Source of the DNA: Shinella granuli
GTDB taxonomy: Bacteria; Pseudomonadota; Alphaproteobacteria; Rhizobiales; Rhizobiaceae
Direction: 5' to 3'
DNA length: 64,000 nt
NCBI RefSeq assembly: GCF_004341885.1
Contig: NZ_SLVX01000003.1
Coordinates: 372,001-436,000, forward strand
The position numbers were made by a program, and so were the translations under genes. Shown here piece by piece: positions 18,709 through 26,105 of the stretch; the first letter of the stretch is position 1, and each line of letters starts with the position of its first letter. The notes beneath the pieces are model-generated. The model worked only from the letters and a program-made list of their open reading frames with translations. It ran no database searches and had not been told where the DNA came from.

Positions 18709-19167
18709 ATGAAACTCGCAATTGCCGGTGACAGTGCGGGCGAAGGCCTCGCAAAGGTTCTCGCCGATCACCTGAAGGACCGCCACGAGGTGCACGAAGT
18801 CTCGCGCACCGATGCCGGCCCGGACGCCTTCTACGCCAACCTCTCCGATCGCGTCGCTTCCGCCGTCATCACCGGCGAATATGACCGTGCCATCCTCGTC
18901 TGCGGCACCGGCATCGGCGTCTGCATCTCGGCCAACAAGGTGCCCGGCATCCGCGCCGCGCTGACGCACGACACCTATTCGGCCGAGCGCGCCGCGCTCT
19001 CCAACAATGCCCAGATCATCACCATGGGCGCGCGCGTCATCGGCTCGGAACTGGCGAAAGCCATCGCCGATGCCTTCCTCGCCCAGACGTTCGACGAAAA
19101 CGGCCGCTCGGCCGGCAATGTCCAGGCGATCAACGAGGTCGACGCCAAGTACAACGCGGGCAAGTAA
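18709..19167 (+). CDS. eryI: D-erythrulose 4-phosphate isomerase (RpiB-like)
   Basis: This 152-residue RpiB/LacAB family isomerase has the expected length. The nucleophilic cysteine lies in [20 protein letters not shown] (about residues 60-79). EryI converts D-erythrulose 4-phosphate to D-erythrose 4-phosphate, which joins the pentose phosphate pathway. An AAGGAG site precedes the ATG at 18709, 13 bp after eryH. Ribose-5-phosphate isomerase B activity is possible as a side function. It is the last gene of the operon and is followed by a strong terminator. Confidence 0.92.
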   Translation: MKLAIAGDSAGEGLAKVLADHLKDRHEVHEVSRTDAGPDAFYANLSDRVASAVITGEYDRAILVCGTGIGVCISANKVPGIRAALTHDTYSAERAALSNNAQIITMGARVIGSELAKAIADAFLAQTFDENGRSAGNVQAINEVDAKYNAGK

Positions 19168-19180
19168 GCCCGTTCAGAAA

Positions 19181-19215
19181 AGCGGAATGCGGCGCGGCCG
19201 CGTTCCGCTGTTTTT
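19181..19215 (+). terminator. Rho-independent terminator of the ery operon
   Basis: A 13-bp stem (19181-19193 with 19197-19209, one G-U pair) closes a GCG loop and is followed by five Ts at 19211-19215. It stands between the convergent eryI and racemase genes. Confidence 0.9.
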
Positions 19216-19226
19216 GTAAGTCAAAT

Positions 19227-19940
19227 CTAACCGAGAACGGCTTCAAGCTTGTTCGCCGGCGGCGGCGCATAACCGCCGAGGCGGGACGTGCGCATATTAA
19301 GGCCGGCCATGGCCTCGGCGAGCTTGACGGCGCAGGTGACGCCGTCGAGCACCGGCAGGCCGTGTTCCCCCGCAAGGTCGTTCGCCAGGCTCGCCATGCC
19401 GGCACAGCCGAGCACGATCGCCTCCGCACGATCCTCGCTGACAGCGAGGCCGATTTCGGCGCTGATCTTCTGTCGTGCGTTGGAGCCAGGCTGCTCCAGT
19501 TCCAGCACCGCCACCTCCGATGAGCGCACACGGGCACAGCGGGCCGAGAGGCCGTAGCGCGAGAGATTGTGCTCCAGCGCCGGCACCGAGCGGGCAAGCG
19601 TCGTGACCACCGAGAACTTGTTCGAGATCATCGAGGCGAAGTGATAGGCCGCCTCGCCGATGCCGATGACAGGCTTGTCCGTGAGGCAGCGCGCCGCGTC
19701 CAGCCCGGTATCGTCGAAACAGGCGATGACGACGGCGTCGCAATCCGGGTTGTCCTTGATGACGCCGAGCAGGCCGGCAAGGCTCATCGCCTCGTCGAAA
19801 TAGCCTTCGATCGAGACCGGACCCTTCACCGGGTTGACGGCGACGATCTCGGTTCCGGCAGAGGCGGCGCTGCGCGCCGCCTTGCCGATATGCTCCGTCA
19901 TCGATGCGGTCGTATTGGGGTTGATGACGAGGATTTTCAT
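19227..19940 (-). CDS. Asp/Glu/hydantoin racemase family protein
   Basis: This 237-residue protein belongs to the HyuE/Asp-Glu racemase family. The N-terminus MKILVINPNTTASMTEHIG is the family hallmark. The two catalytic cysteines are at about residue 74 (AVVIACFDDTG) and 179 (AIVLGCAGMASL). It would interconvert enantiomers of a hydantoin, allantoin or amino acid. It is the last gene of the operon that begins with the branched-chain-type binding protein, one base after the LivF-like gene, so its substrate is probably what the transporter imports. Which hydantoin or amino acid is unknown; no hydantoinase or carbamoylase gene is present nearby. Confidence 0.85.
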   Translation of the reverse strand: MKILVINPNTTASMTEHIGKAARSAASAGTEIVAVNPVKGPVSIEGYFDEAMSLAGLLGVIKDNPDCDAVVIACFDDTGLDAARCLTDKPVIGIGEAAYHFASMISNKFSVVTTLARSVPALEHNLSRYGLSARCARVRSSEVAVLELEQPGSNARQKISAEIGLAVSEDRAEAIVLGCAGMASLANDLAGEHGLPVLDGVTCAVKLAEAMAGLNMRTSRLGGYAPPPANKLEAVLG

Positions 19941-19941
19941 G

Positions 19942-20664
19942 TCAGAGTTCGCCTCCGAGGTAGGCAGCCTTGATGCGGTCGTCGTTCATCAGGTCCCTGG
20001 AATTGCCTGACAGCGCGATCGACCCGGTGGAAAGCGCATAGGCGCGGTTGGAGATGGACAGCGCCATGCGGCTGTTCTGCTCGACGAGGAGGATGGAAAC
20101 CTTCTCGTCGCGGCTGATGGCGACGATGGCGCGGGCGATGTCCTGCACCAGTTTCGGCGCGATGCCGAGCGACGGCTCGTCCAGCAGCAGCAGTTTCGGG
20201 CGGGCCATCAGCGCGCGGCCGATCACCATCATCTGCTGCTCGCCGCCCGACATGGTGTTCGCCTGCTGATGGTAGCGTTCGCGCAGGCGCGGGAAGCGCG
20301 TCAGCACGTTCTCCAGCGTCTGTTCGATCTCCGCCTTGTCTGTGCGGGTAAAAGCCCCCATCAGGAGGTTGTCCTTCACCGACATCAGCGGGAAGGCCCG
20401 CCGCCCCTCGGGCACCATGGAGATGCCCTTGCGCACCACATCGGACGCGGAGGTGCCGTCGAGGCGCTGGCCCTGGTAGAAGATCTGGCCGGACTTGACC
20501 GGCCGGAGCCCCGTGATCGCCCGAAGGATCGAGGATTTGCCCGCCCCGTTCGCGCCGATCAGCGCGACGGTTTCGCCCTCGTCCACATCGATGGAAACGC
20601 CCTTCAGCGCATAGATGTGGTCGTAGTAGAGTTCGATATTCTCAACACTCAATATCTTCGTCAT
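19942..20664 (-). CDS. Branched-chain-type ABC transporter ATPase, LivF-like
   Basis: This 240-residue ATPase shows Walker A (LIGANGAGKSSIL), signature MSGGEQQMMVIGRALM, and Walker B (LLLLDEPSLGIAPKLV). The short length and the LSVENIELYYDHIYALKG opening are typical of LivF. It follows the LivG-like gene by 3 bp in a five-gene transporter operon. Confidence 0.9.
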   Translation of the reverse strand: MTKILSVENIELYYDHIYALKGVSIDVDEGETVALIGANGAGKSSILRAITGLRPVKSGQIFYQGQRLDGTSASDVVRKGISMVPEGRRAFPLMSVKDNLLMGAFTRTDKAEIEQTLENVLTRFPRLRERYHQQANTMSGGEQQMMVIGRALMARPKLLLLDEPSLGIAPKLVQDIARAIVAISRDEKVSILLVEQNSRMALSISNRAYALSTGSIALSGNSRDLMNDDRIKAAYLGGEL

Positions 20665-20667
20665 GGC

Positions 20668-21450
20668 TTACATCCCGATCGCCGCATCTTCGGAGCCGAG
20701 ATAGGCTTCGATCACCTTCTCGTTCTCGCGGATTTCCTGGGGGGTGCCCTCGGCCAGCTTCTGGCCGAAGTTGATGCACACGATGCGGTCGCTGATCTTC
20801 ATGACAGCGGGCATGTCGTGCTCGACGAGGAGCACGGTGACGCCGCGCTCGTCGCGCAGGCGCCGCACGAGGCCGACCATCTTCATCGTCTCGTCATGGT
20901 TCATGCCGGCGAAGGGCTCGTCGAGCAGGATGACCTTCGGATCGGTGGCAAGGCCGATGGCCATGCCGAGCGCGCGCAGATGCCCCTGCGGCAGGTTGGA
21001 GGCAAGCTCGTTGCGGATGGCCTGGAGGCCGAGGAAGTCGACGATATCGTCCGCCGAGGCCGCAAACGCCGCCTCGTCCTCCTTCGCCTGTTTCGTGCCG
21101 AGGAAGAAGCCGAAGAGGCTCGCCTTCGAGCGCAGGTGATGGGAGACGATGATGTTCTCGCGCACCGTCATGGAGCGGAAGATCGTCGTTTCCTGGAAGG
21201 TGCGCACGACGCCCATGCGGGCCACCTTGTGCGGAGCGAGGCTGGAGATGCGCTCCCCGTTGAACAGCACCTCCCCGCTGGTCGCCGGCACGAAGGAGGA
21301 GATCAGCTTGAACAGCGTCGATTTTCCCGCGCCGTTCGGGCCGATCACCGAGAGGATCTCGCCCTTGTTGACGTCGAAGGAGACGTCGTTGACCGCCGTC
21401 AGGCCGCCATAGCGCTTGGTGATGTTCTTGATCTGCAGGATGGTGCTCAT
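20668..21450 (-). CDS. Branched-chain-type ABC transporter ATPase, LivG-like
   Basis: This 260-residue ATPase has Walker A VIGPNGAGKSTLFKLI, the LivG-type loop RMGVVRTFQETTIFRSMTV, the family's LPQGHLRALGMAIGLA in place of the signature, and Walker B KVILLDEPFAGMN. The start codon overlaps the stop of the LivM-like gene as ATGA (21447-21450), so translation is coupled. A much longer in-frame extension lies inside the LivM gene and is rejected. Confidence 0.9.
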   Translation of the reverse strand: MSTILQIKNITKRYGGLTAVNDVSFDVNKGEILSVIGPNGAGKSTLFKLISSFVPATSGEVLFNGERISSLAPHKVARMGVVRTFQETTIFRSMTVRENIIVSHHLRSKASLFGFFLGTKQAKEDEAAFAASADDIVDFLGLQAIRNELASNLPQGHLRALGMAIGLATDPKVILLDEPFAGMNHDETMKMVGLVRRLRDERGVTVLLVEHDMPAVMKISDRIVCINFGQKLAEGTPQEIRENEKVIEAYLGSEDAAIGM

Positions 21451-22418
21451 GCGCGGCCCTCCTTCTTGTCGAGAAGGCTCAAAACCCCGTTCGGCAGGAC
21501 GAGCATGAGCAGGATCATGACGCCGGAATAGATGAGGAGCTGGTATTGCTTGGCGATCGACAGGAGGTCCCAGCCGAAATAGAGCAGCAGCGTGCCGAGC
21601 ATCGGGCCGAAGACATAGCCGAGGCCGCCGAGGAAGCAGTAGAGCATGAAGTTCACGCTGTCGGCGACCACGAAGGAGGACGGATAGATCGACTGGGCGA
21701 TGGAGGCGAACATGGCGCCCGCAATACCGCCGAAGAACGAGGAGATCGCATAGGCGAGCACCCTGAGATAGGCGGTGTTGACGCCGATCGAGGCCGAAAG
21801 TTCCTCGTTCTGCTGGAGGCTGCGGCACAGATGCCCGAGCCGCGAGTTCACGATGCGCCACAGCACCAGATAGGTGACGACCATCAGCACGACGGCCATC
21901 ATGTAGAAGCCGATGCGCGGATTGGAGAGCGAGCCGAAGGCCGGGATGATCGTCAGGCCGAAGAGGGAAAGCTCGCCTGGCAGCGGGATCGAGGTGATGC
22001 CCTTGGCGCCGTTGGTGACCGGCAGGGCGAGCGCGGAAAGGCGCGCGACCTCCGTCAGCACCAGCGTCACCATGGCGAAGTAGACGCCGCGAAGACGCAG
22101 GATCGGCAGGCCGATCACCACGGAGATGGCGGCGCAGAAGAGGCCGGCCAGCGGCAGCGTCAGCCAGAAGGGGACGCCGGCTTGCGTCACCAGGATGGCC
22201 GACACATAGCCGCCGACCAGCGCATAGGCGCCCTGGCCGATATTGATGCGGCCGATATAGAAGGTGAGCCAGACGCCGGCCGCTCCAACGGAGAGCAAAG
22301 CGACCGAGGTCAGCGTGTAGAAGAAATCGACGCGACCGGTGGCGCCGATGAACAGCGGCACGAGCACGAAGACGGCGAGAAGGAAGACGGCGAAGCCGAG
22401 CAGTTTTTTAGTGTTCAT
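21447..22418 (-). CDS. Branched-chain-type ABC transporter permease, LivM-like
   Basis: This 323-residue membrane protein has about nine hydrophobic segments and LivM-type motifs, including FYIGRINIGQGAYALVGGYV and LGHLCRSLQQNEELSASIGV, the cytoplasmic coupling loop. It pairs with the LivH-like permease encoded just upstream. Confidence 0.9.
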   Translation of the reverse strand: MNTKKLLGFAVFLLAVFVLVPLFIGATGRVDFFYTLTSVALLSVGAAGVWLTFYIGRINIGQGAYALVGGYVSAILVTQAGVPFWLTLPLAGLFCAAISVVIGLPILRLRGVYFAMVTLVLTEVARLSALALPVTNGAKGITSIPLPGELSLFGLTIIPAFGSLSNPRIGFYMMAVVLMVVTYLVLWRIVNSRLGHLCRSLQQNEELSASIGVNTAYLRVLAYAISSFFGGIAGAMFASIAQSIYPSSFVVADSVNFMLYCFLGGLGYVFGPMLGTLLLYFGWDLLSIAKQYQLLIYSGVMILLMLVLPNGVLSLLDKKEGRA

Positions 22419-22422
22419 GATC

Positions 22423-23292
22423 TCAACCCCACGGCTTGCCCATCAGCCCCTGCGGGCGGACGGCCAGGAACACCATCAGCGAGGCGAAGATCACGAGATA
22501 GGTGATGTCGCCATAGGCCGAGAGCACGGTGAGACCGACGCTCTCCATCATGCCGAGGATGAAACCGCCGGCGATCGCCCCGGATATCACGCCCGCGCCG
22601 CCGATCATGATCATCAGGAAGGCCTTGATCGAGGTCGGCCCGCCCATGCCGAGATTGACGCCGGTGATGGTGACGAGCAGGCCGCCGACGAGGCCGGCCA
22701 GCATCGCGCCGAGCGCAAAGCCGATCATCGAATAGCGGGCGACGTTCACGCCCATCAGCTGGGCAGCCATCTTGTCCTGCGCGAGCGCACGCATGGCGCG
22801 CCCGGTCTTGGAGTAGTTCATGAAGGCGATGAAGACCACGATGAGCAGGATGGCGAGCACGCCGATCAGGATGCGGTCATAGGGCATGATGATGCGCATG
22901 TCCCAGTTGAAGACGCCGTTGACGATCTTCGGCACGCCGCGCTGCTTTTCCCCGAAGAACAAGAGGATGACGGCATCGAGGAAGAAGGCGACGCCCGCGG
23001 CGAGCAGCATGGTCGATTCATCGCGCTTGGAGCGGCGAACGACCGGCGCGAAGAGGAATTTCTCGATCGCCGCGCCCATGACCGCAAGGACCACCGCCGA
23101 GGCAAAGAGGCCGACGATGAAGGGCAGGCCGAGCTGGACGACGACGGTGTAGGTGACGAAGCCGCCGAAGACGTACATCTGCCCGTGGGCGAAGTTGAGC
23201 ACGTTCATCAGCGAGAAGATCAGCGTCAGCCCGAGGGCGATCAACGCATATTGCGCACCAAGGTAGAGACCGTTGGCGATTATCTGTTCCAT
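22423..23292 (-). CDS. Branched-chain-type ABC transporter permease, LivH-like
   Basis: This 289-residue permease begins with MEQIIANGLYLGAQYALIA and continues LIFSLMNVLNFAHGQMYVFG, which is characteristic of LivH. The coupling loop is ALAQDKMAAQLMGVNV. The ATG at 23292 is preceded by GGAGG; 20 in-frame upstream codons are not used. It is four bases upstream of the LivM-like gene. Confidence 0.9.
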   Translation of the reverse strand: MEQIIANGLYLGAQYALIALGLTLIFSLMNVLNFAHGQMYVFGGFVTYTVVVQLGLPFIVGLFASAVVLAVMGAAIEKFLFAPVVRRSKRDESTMLLAAGVAFFLDAVILLFFGEKQRGVPKIVNGVFNWDMRIIMPYDRILIGVLAILLIVVFIAFMNYSKTGRAMRALAQDKMAAQLMGVNVARYSMIGFALGAMLAGLVGGLLVTITGVNLGMGGPTSIKAFLMIMIGGAGVISGAIAGGFILGMMESVGLTVLSAYGDITYLVIFASLMVFLAVRPQGLMGKPWG

Positions 23293-23390
23293 CGTGAGCC
23301 TCCAATGGAAAGAAGGTTCAGGCAAGGGAGACCCGGCCGGACGACGTGGCACCGCCCGGATCCCCTGTTTGGAAAATGCCTAGGCTCCGA

Positions 23391-24578
23391 TCAGTCGACC
23401 TGGCCGACGAACAGCGTCTCGAACTTGCCGCCCTTGTACTCGTTCACGACGAGCGGGACCGAGACCTGGCGCTTCTGGCCGAAGGAGGTCGTGCCGACAT
23501 ATTTCAGCTTGGCGTCGCCCTTCATGAAGGGGTTGGCGGCCTCGAACGTGTCCATGGTCTTCTTGTACTCGTCGACATTGTCGATCGCCGCCGGGTTCGC
23601 CTTCAGCGTCTCGATGATATATTCGAGCGCATAGACCTTGGTGTTTGACTCGTCGTTGTATTCACCGAACATCTTCGTGTAGCGCTCGACGAATTCGTTC
23701 ATCGCATCGCTGGCAAGTTCCGGCGTCGATGCGCCGCCGACCGAGATGAAGCCTTCGGCGAGCTCGCCTGCGCCTTCCTGCAGCACCGTCGCATCCTGCG
23801 CCGTCTCCGTGGAGATGAGGCCGGTATAGCCGAGTTCGCGCGCCGAGCGGATGAGCTGCGGCGCGTTGGCCGGCGAGACACCCGAGAGGACGAGCAGATC
23901 GGGCGAAGCCTGGATGACCGGCAGCAGCACCGGCGTGAAATCGGTCGTATCCACCTGGTAGGTCACGTTTCCGGAAACCACTTCGAGGCCGAGCGCCTGC
24001 GCGGCGGCAATGCCGGATTCACGCTGGCTGAGCGGGTCGGATTCGTTGGCGGCGACGAAGGCAACCTTCTTCACACCCTTGTTTTCCATGAGATATTTGT
24101 AGATGGCCGGGCCCGACTGGTAGTTCGCCACCATGCCGAGGATCGCATTGGAGGCCGGCGGCGTGTAGAGCTCCTTCGGGAAGGCGTAGGGGAAATACAT
24201 GATGCCGTTCTGCTCGGCGACCGGGCGGACCGCCGCCGCGCCGTCGTCGACATTCGGGCCGACGACGTAATGCACGCCGTCCTGTGCCATCTTCTCCATG
24301 CCGGCGATGGCGCGCTTGGGGTCCTTCTGGTCATCGAAGGGCACGATCTCGATATTGTAGGTCTTGTCGCCGATCGTCACGCCGCCGAGCTCATTCAGCC
24401 AGGCCGCGCGCGCCTCCATCGAGCGCTGGTTGGAAATGCCCCAGGCCGCCGCCGGGCCGGAAGTGACGCCGACGAAGCCGATCTTCAGCGTGGCGTTCTG
24501 CGCATGGGCCATCAGCGGCAACGACAGCATGGTCGCTGCGGCAAGAGCGGAAACTTTCAGGAATGTGCGCTTGTGCAT
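23391..24578 (-). CDS. Branched-chain-type ABC transporter periplasmic binding protein
   Basis: This 395-residue protein has a signal peptide (KRTFLKVSALAAATMLSLPLMAHAQ) and the type I Leu/Ile/Val-like binding fold, beginning LKIGFVGVTSGPAAAWG. It contains YVVGPNVDDGAAAVRPVAEQ and DLLVLSGVSPANAPQLIRSA. It is the first gene of the operon and probably the most highly expressed. The ligand is unknown; the family includes binders of amino acids, amides, urea and aromatic acids. The racemase at the operon end hints at an amino acid or hydantoin-type ligand. Confidence 0.88.
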   Translation of the reverse strand: MHKRTFLKVSALAAATMLSLPLMAHAQNATLKIGFVGVTSGPAAAWGISNQRSMEARAAWLNELGGVTIGDKTYNIEIVPFDDQKDPKRAIAGMEKMAQDGVHYVVGPNVDDGAAAVRPVAEQNGIMYFPYAFPKELYTPPASNAILGMVANYQSGPAIYKYLMENKGVKKVAFVAANESDPLSQRESGIAAAQALGLEVVSGNVTYQVDTTDFTPVLLPVIQASPDLLVLSGVSPANAPQLIRSARELGYTGLISTETAQDATVLQEGAGELAEGFISVGGASTPELASDAMNEFVERYTKMFGEYNDESNTKVYALEYIIETLKANPAAIDNVDEYKKTMDTFEAANPFMKGDAKLKYVGTTSFGQKRQVSVPLVVNEYKGGKFETLFVGQVD

Positions 24579-24740
24579 GATTGTTCTTCCTCTGGGCCAT
24601 TGATCTGTTTTTGATAGGCGCATGGGTCGCAAGGTGCGGCCCCAATCGGCCTTGGCCAGAGCATTGAGCGCATTGTTAACGATCTTGTCAAGTGGTTGTG
24701 AACAAGACATGCTGCTCCATGTCGACGAAATCGGTGCTTG

Positions 24741-24752
24741 TTGGTCAACCAA
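24741..24752. promoter_or_regulatory. FadR-type operator between the transporter operon and its GntR regulator
   Basis: TTGGTCAACCAA has inverted arms TTGGT and ACCAA around CA. GntR regulators of the FCD (FadR) group typically bind TGGT-Nx-ACCA sites. It stands between the divergent binding-protein gene (start 24578) and the GntR gene, so autoregulation and transporter control are likely. Confidence 0.5.
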
Positions 24753-24805
24753 ATCAGCCTTATTTAGGGGCTGTGCAACAGACTGCGCATGTCAGGGTGA
24801 GTTCG

Positions 24806-25513
24806 GTGGTTGATGTAGGCAGGGAAAATCTGGTGGAAGCGGAGGAGATCGACGAGAGCGATATCGTCGATCGCATTTTCGAAGCGGTCATCGAACAGAG
24901 ATTGCCGCCGGGCACGAAGCTGTCCGAATCGGCGCTATGCGAAGCCTTCGGCGTCGGGCGCATGCGCATTCGCCGCAGCCTGCTGCTGCTGGCGAGCCGC
25001 GAGGTCGTGGAGTTGCATGCCAATCGCGGCGCCTTCGTCGCCTCGCCGACGCCCGAGCAGGCCCGCGAGGTCTTCGAAGCCCGCCTCGCGCTGGAGCCGA
25101 ACATCGCCCGCCTTGCCGTCCAGCGTGCGCGCGAAGAAGACATCGCGGCGCTGACCCGTCATCTGGAAATGGAATATGTGGCGCACAAGGAGCGCCATCG
25201 CCACGACGCGATCCGCCTGTCCGGCCAGTTTCACACCTTGCTGGCGCAGATCGCCGGCAATGCCATCCTCATCCGCACGATGAAGGAGCTGGTGACCCGC
25301 ACCTCGCTGATCATCGGCCTTTTCGGCGCGCCCGGCGTCAGCAACTGTCGTGATGATGACCATGCCGCCATCGTCGGCGCCTTTCACACGCGGGATGCGG
25401 AAAAGGCGGCCTGGATGATGACGCTGCATCTTCGCCACATCCAGGAACATCTGGAAGCTGGCGCCAAGACCTCCGACAGCGTCGATCTCATGGCCCTGTT
25501 CGGCAAGGCGTGA
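24806..25513 (+). CDS. GntR-family regulator with FCD domain
   Basis: From GTG 24806 the protein has 235 residues. A winged helix (IFEAVIEQRLPPGTKLSESA to ASREVVELHANRGAFVA, about residues 20-75) is followed by an all-helical FCD ligand domain with its metal-binding histidines in FHTLLAQIAG, DDHAAIVGAFHTRD and LHLRHIQEHL. The GTG at 24806 is preceded by AGGGTGAG, but GTG 24773, 24797 or 24833 are also possible. It diverges from the transporter-racemase operon and has a FadR-like site in between, so it is probably the local repressor. Confidence 0.87.
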   Translation: MVDVGRENLVEAEEIDESDIVDRIFEAVIEQRLPPGTKLSESALCEAFGVGRMRIRRSLLLLASREVVELHANRGAFVASPTPEQAREVFEARLALEPNIARLAVQRAREEDIAALTRHLEMEYVAHKERHRHDAIRLSGQFHTLLAQIAGNAILIRTMKELVTRTSLIIGLFGAPGVSNCRDDDHAAIVGAFHTRDAEKAAWMMTLHLRHIQEHLEAGAKTSDSVDLMALFGKA

Positions 25514-25545
25514 TCCGGAGCGATTCCGGCAGGAGGACGCCGCGA

Positions 25546-25980
25546 TCAGCTCCGCTCGATATCCCGCCGGAGCACGATGGAGGTCGTGAGGTCCTCGACA
25601 TTGTCCATGGTCGAGACCTCGTTGCGCAATTCGTTGAGCGCATTGATCGAGCCGACCTCCACCTCCACCACGAGATCGAGCTGGCCGCTGACCGAGGAGA
25701 CCTTGCGCACCGCGGAAAAGCCGGCGAGGCGATCAAGCACGCCGATCGAGGGCGTGCGCTTGAGGGTGACGAGCAGGAAGGCCTGGATCTGTCCGTCGTC
25801 GAGCTGGCCGATATCCGCCCGGTAGCCACGGATGATGCCGGCCTTTTCCAGCCGGCTGACACGCTCGGTGGTGGCGCTGCGTGAAAGGCCGATCCGTCCC
25901 GCCAGCGACTTCATGGGAATGCGCGCCTCACGGGAGAGAATGCTGAGGATCGTGCGATCGATGGCGTCCGTATCCTGCAT
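25546..25980 (-). CDS. Lrp/AsnC-family transcriptional regulator
   Basis: This 144-residue protein has the Lrp layout: helix-turn-helix (AIDRTILSILSREARIPMKS, then GLSRSATTERVSRLEKAGII) followed by an RAM/AsnC ligand-binding domain (IQAFLLVTLKRTPSIGVLDR to SGQLDLVVEVEVGSINALNE). The ATG at 25980 follows GGAGGGG. It diverges from the large kinase/aminotransferase fusion at 26106, so it is probably its regulator, responding to the amino acid that the fusion protein degrades. Confidence 0.9.
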   Translation of the reverse strand: MQDTDAIDRTILSILSREARIPMKSLAGRIGLSRSATTERVSRLEKAGIIRGYRADIGQLDDGQIQAFLLVTLKRTPSIGVLDRLAGFSAVRKVSSVSGQLDLVVEVEVGSINALNELRNEVSTMDNVEDLTTSIVLRRDIERS

Positions 25981-26015
25981 GGCCCCTCCCGAAAACGCGC
26001 CGACAAGATGACGGT

Positions 26016-26055
26016 TATTATAAACAGAGTGCCGGCACAACCGGCATAATGCCGG
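26016..26055. promoter_or_regulatory. Promoter-like TATTATAA with three CCGGCA/TGCCGG repeats
   Basis: TATTATAA (26016-26023) looks like a -10 element for the rightward gene. Just after it come TGCCGG (26030-26035), CCGGCA (26041-26046) and TGCCGG (26050-26055), which pair as two nested perfect inverted repeats with 5-nt and 3-nt centres. This is a likely operator for the divergent Lrp-type regulator or a leader hairpin. Confidence 0.45.
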
Positions 26056-26105
26056 ATGCGCCGCCGCGCCGTCCATGCAACTCTTCGGCAGGAACGAGGA
26101 TGACC

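Noticed and set aside
20269-21531. A 420-codon forward ORF opposite the LivF and LivG genes
   Set aside because: Both ATPases on the other strand have complete Walker and signature motifs; the forward frame has none.
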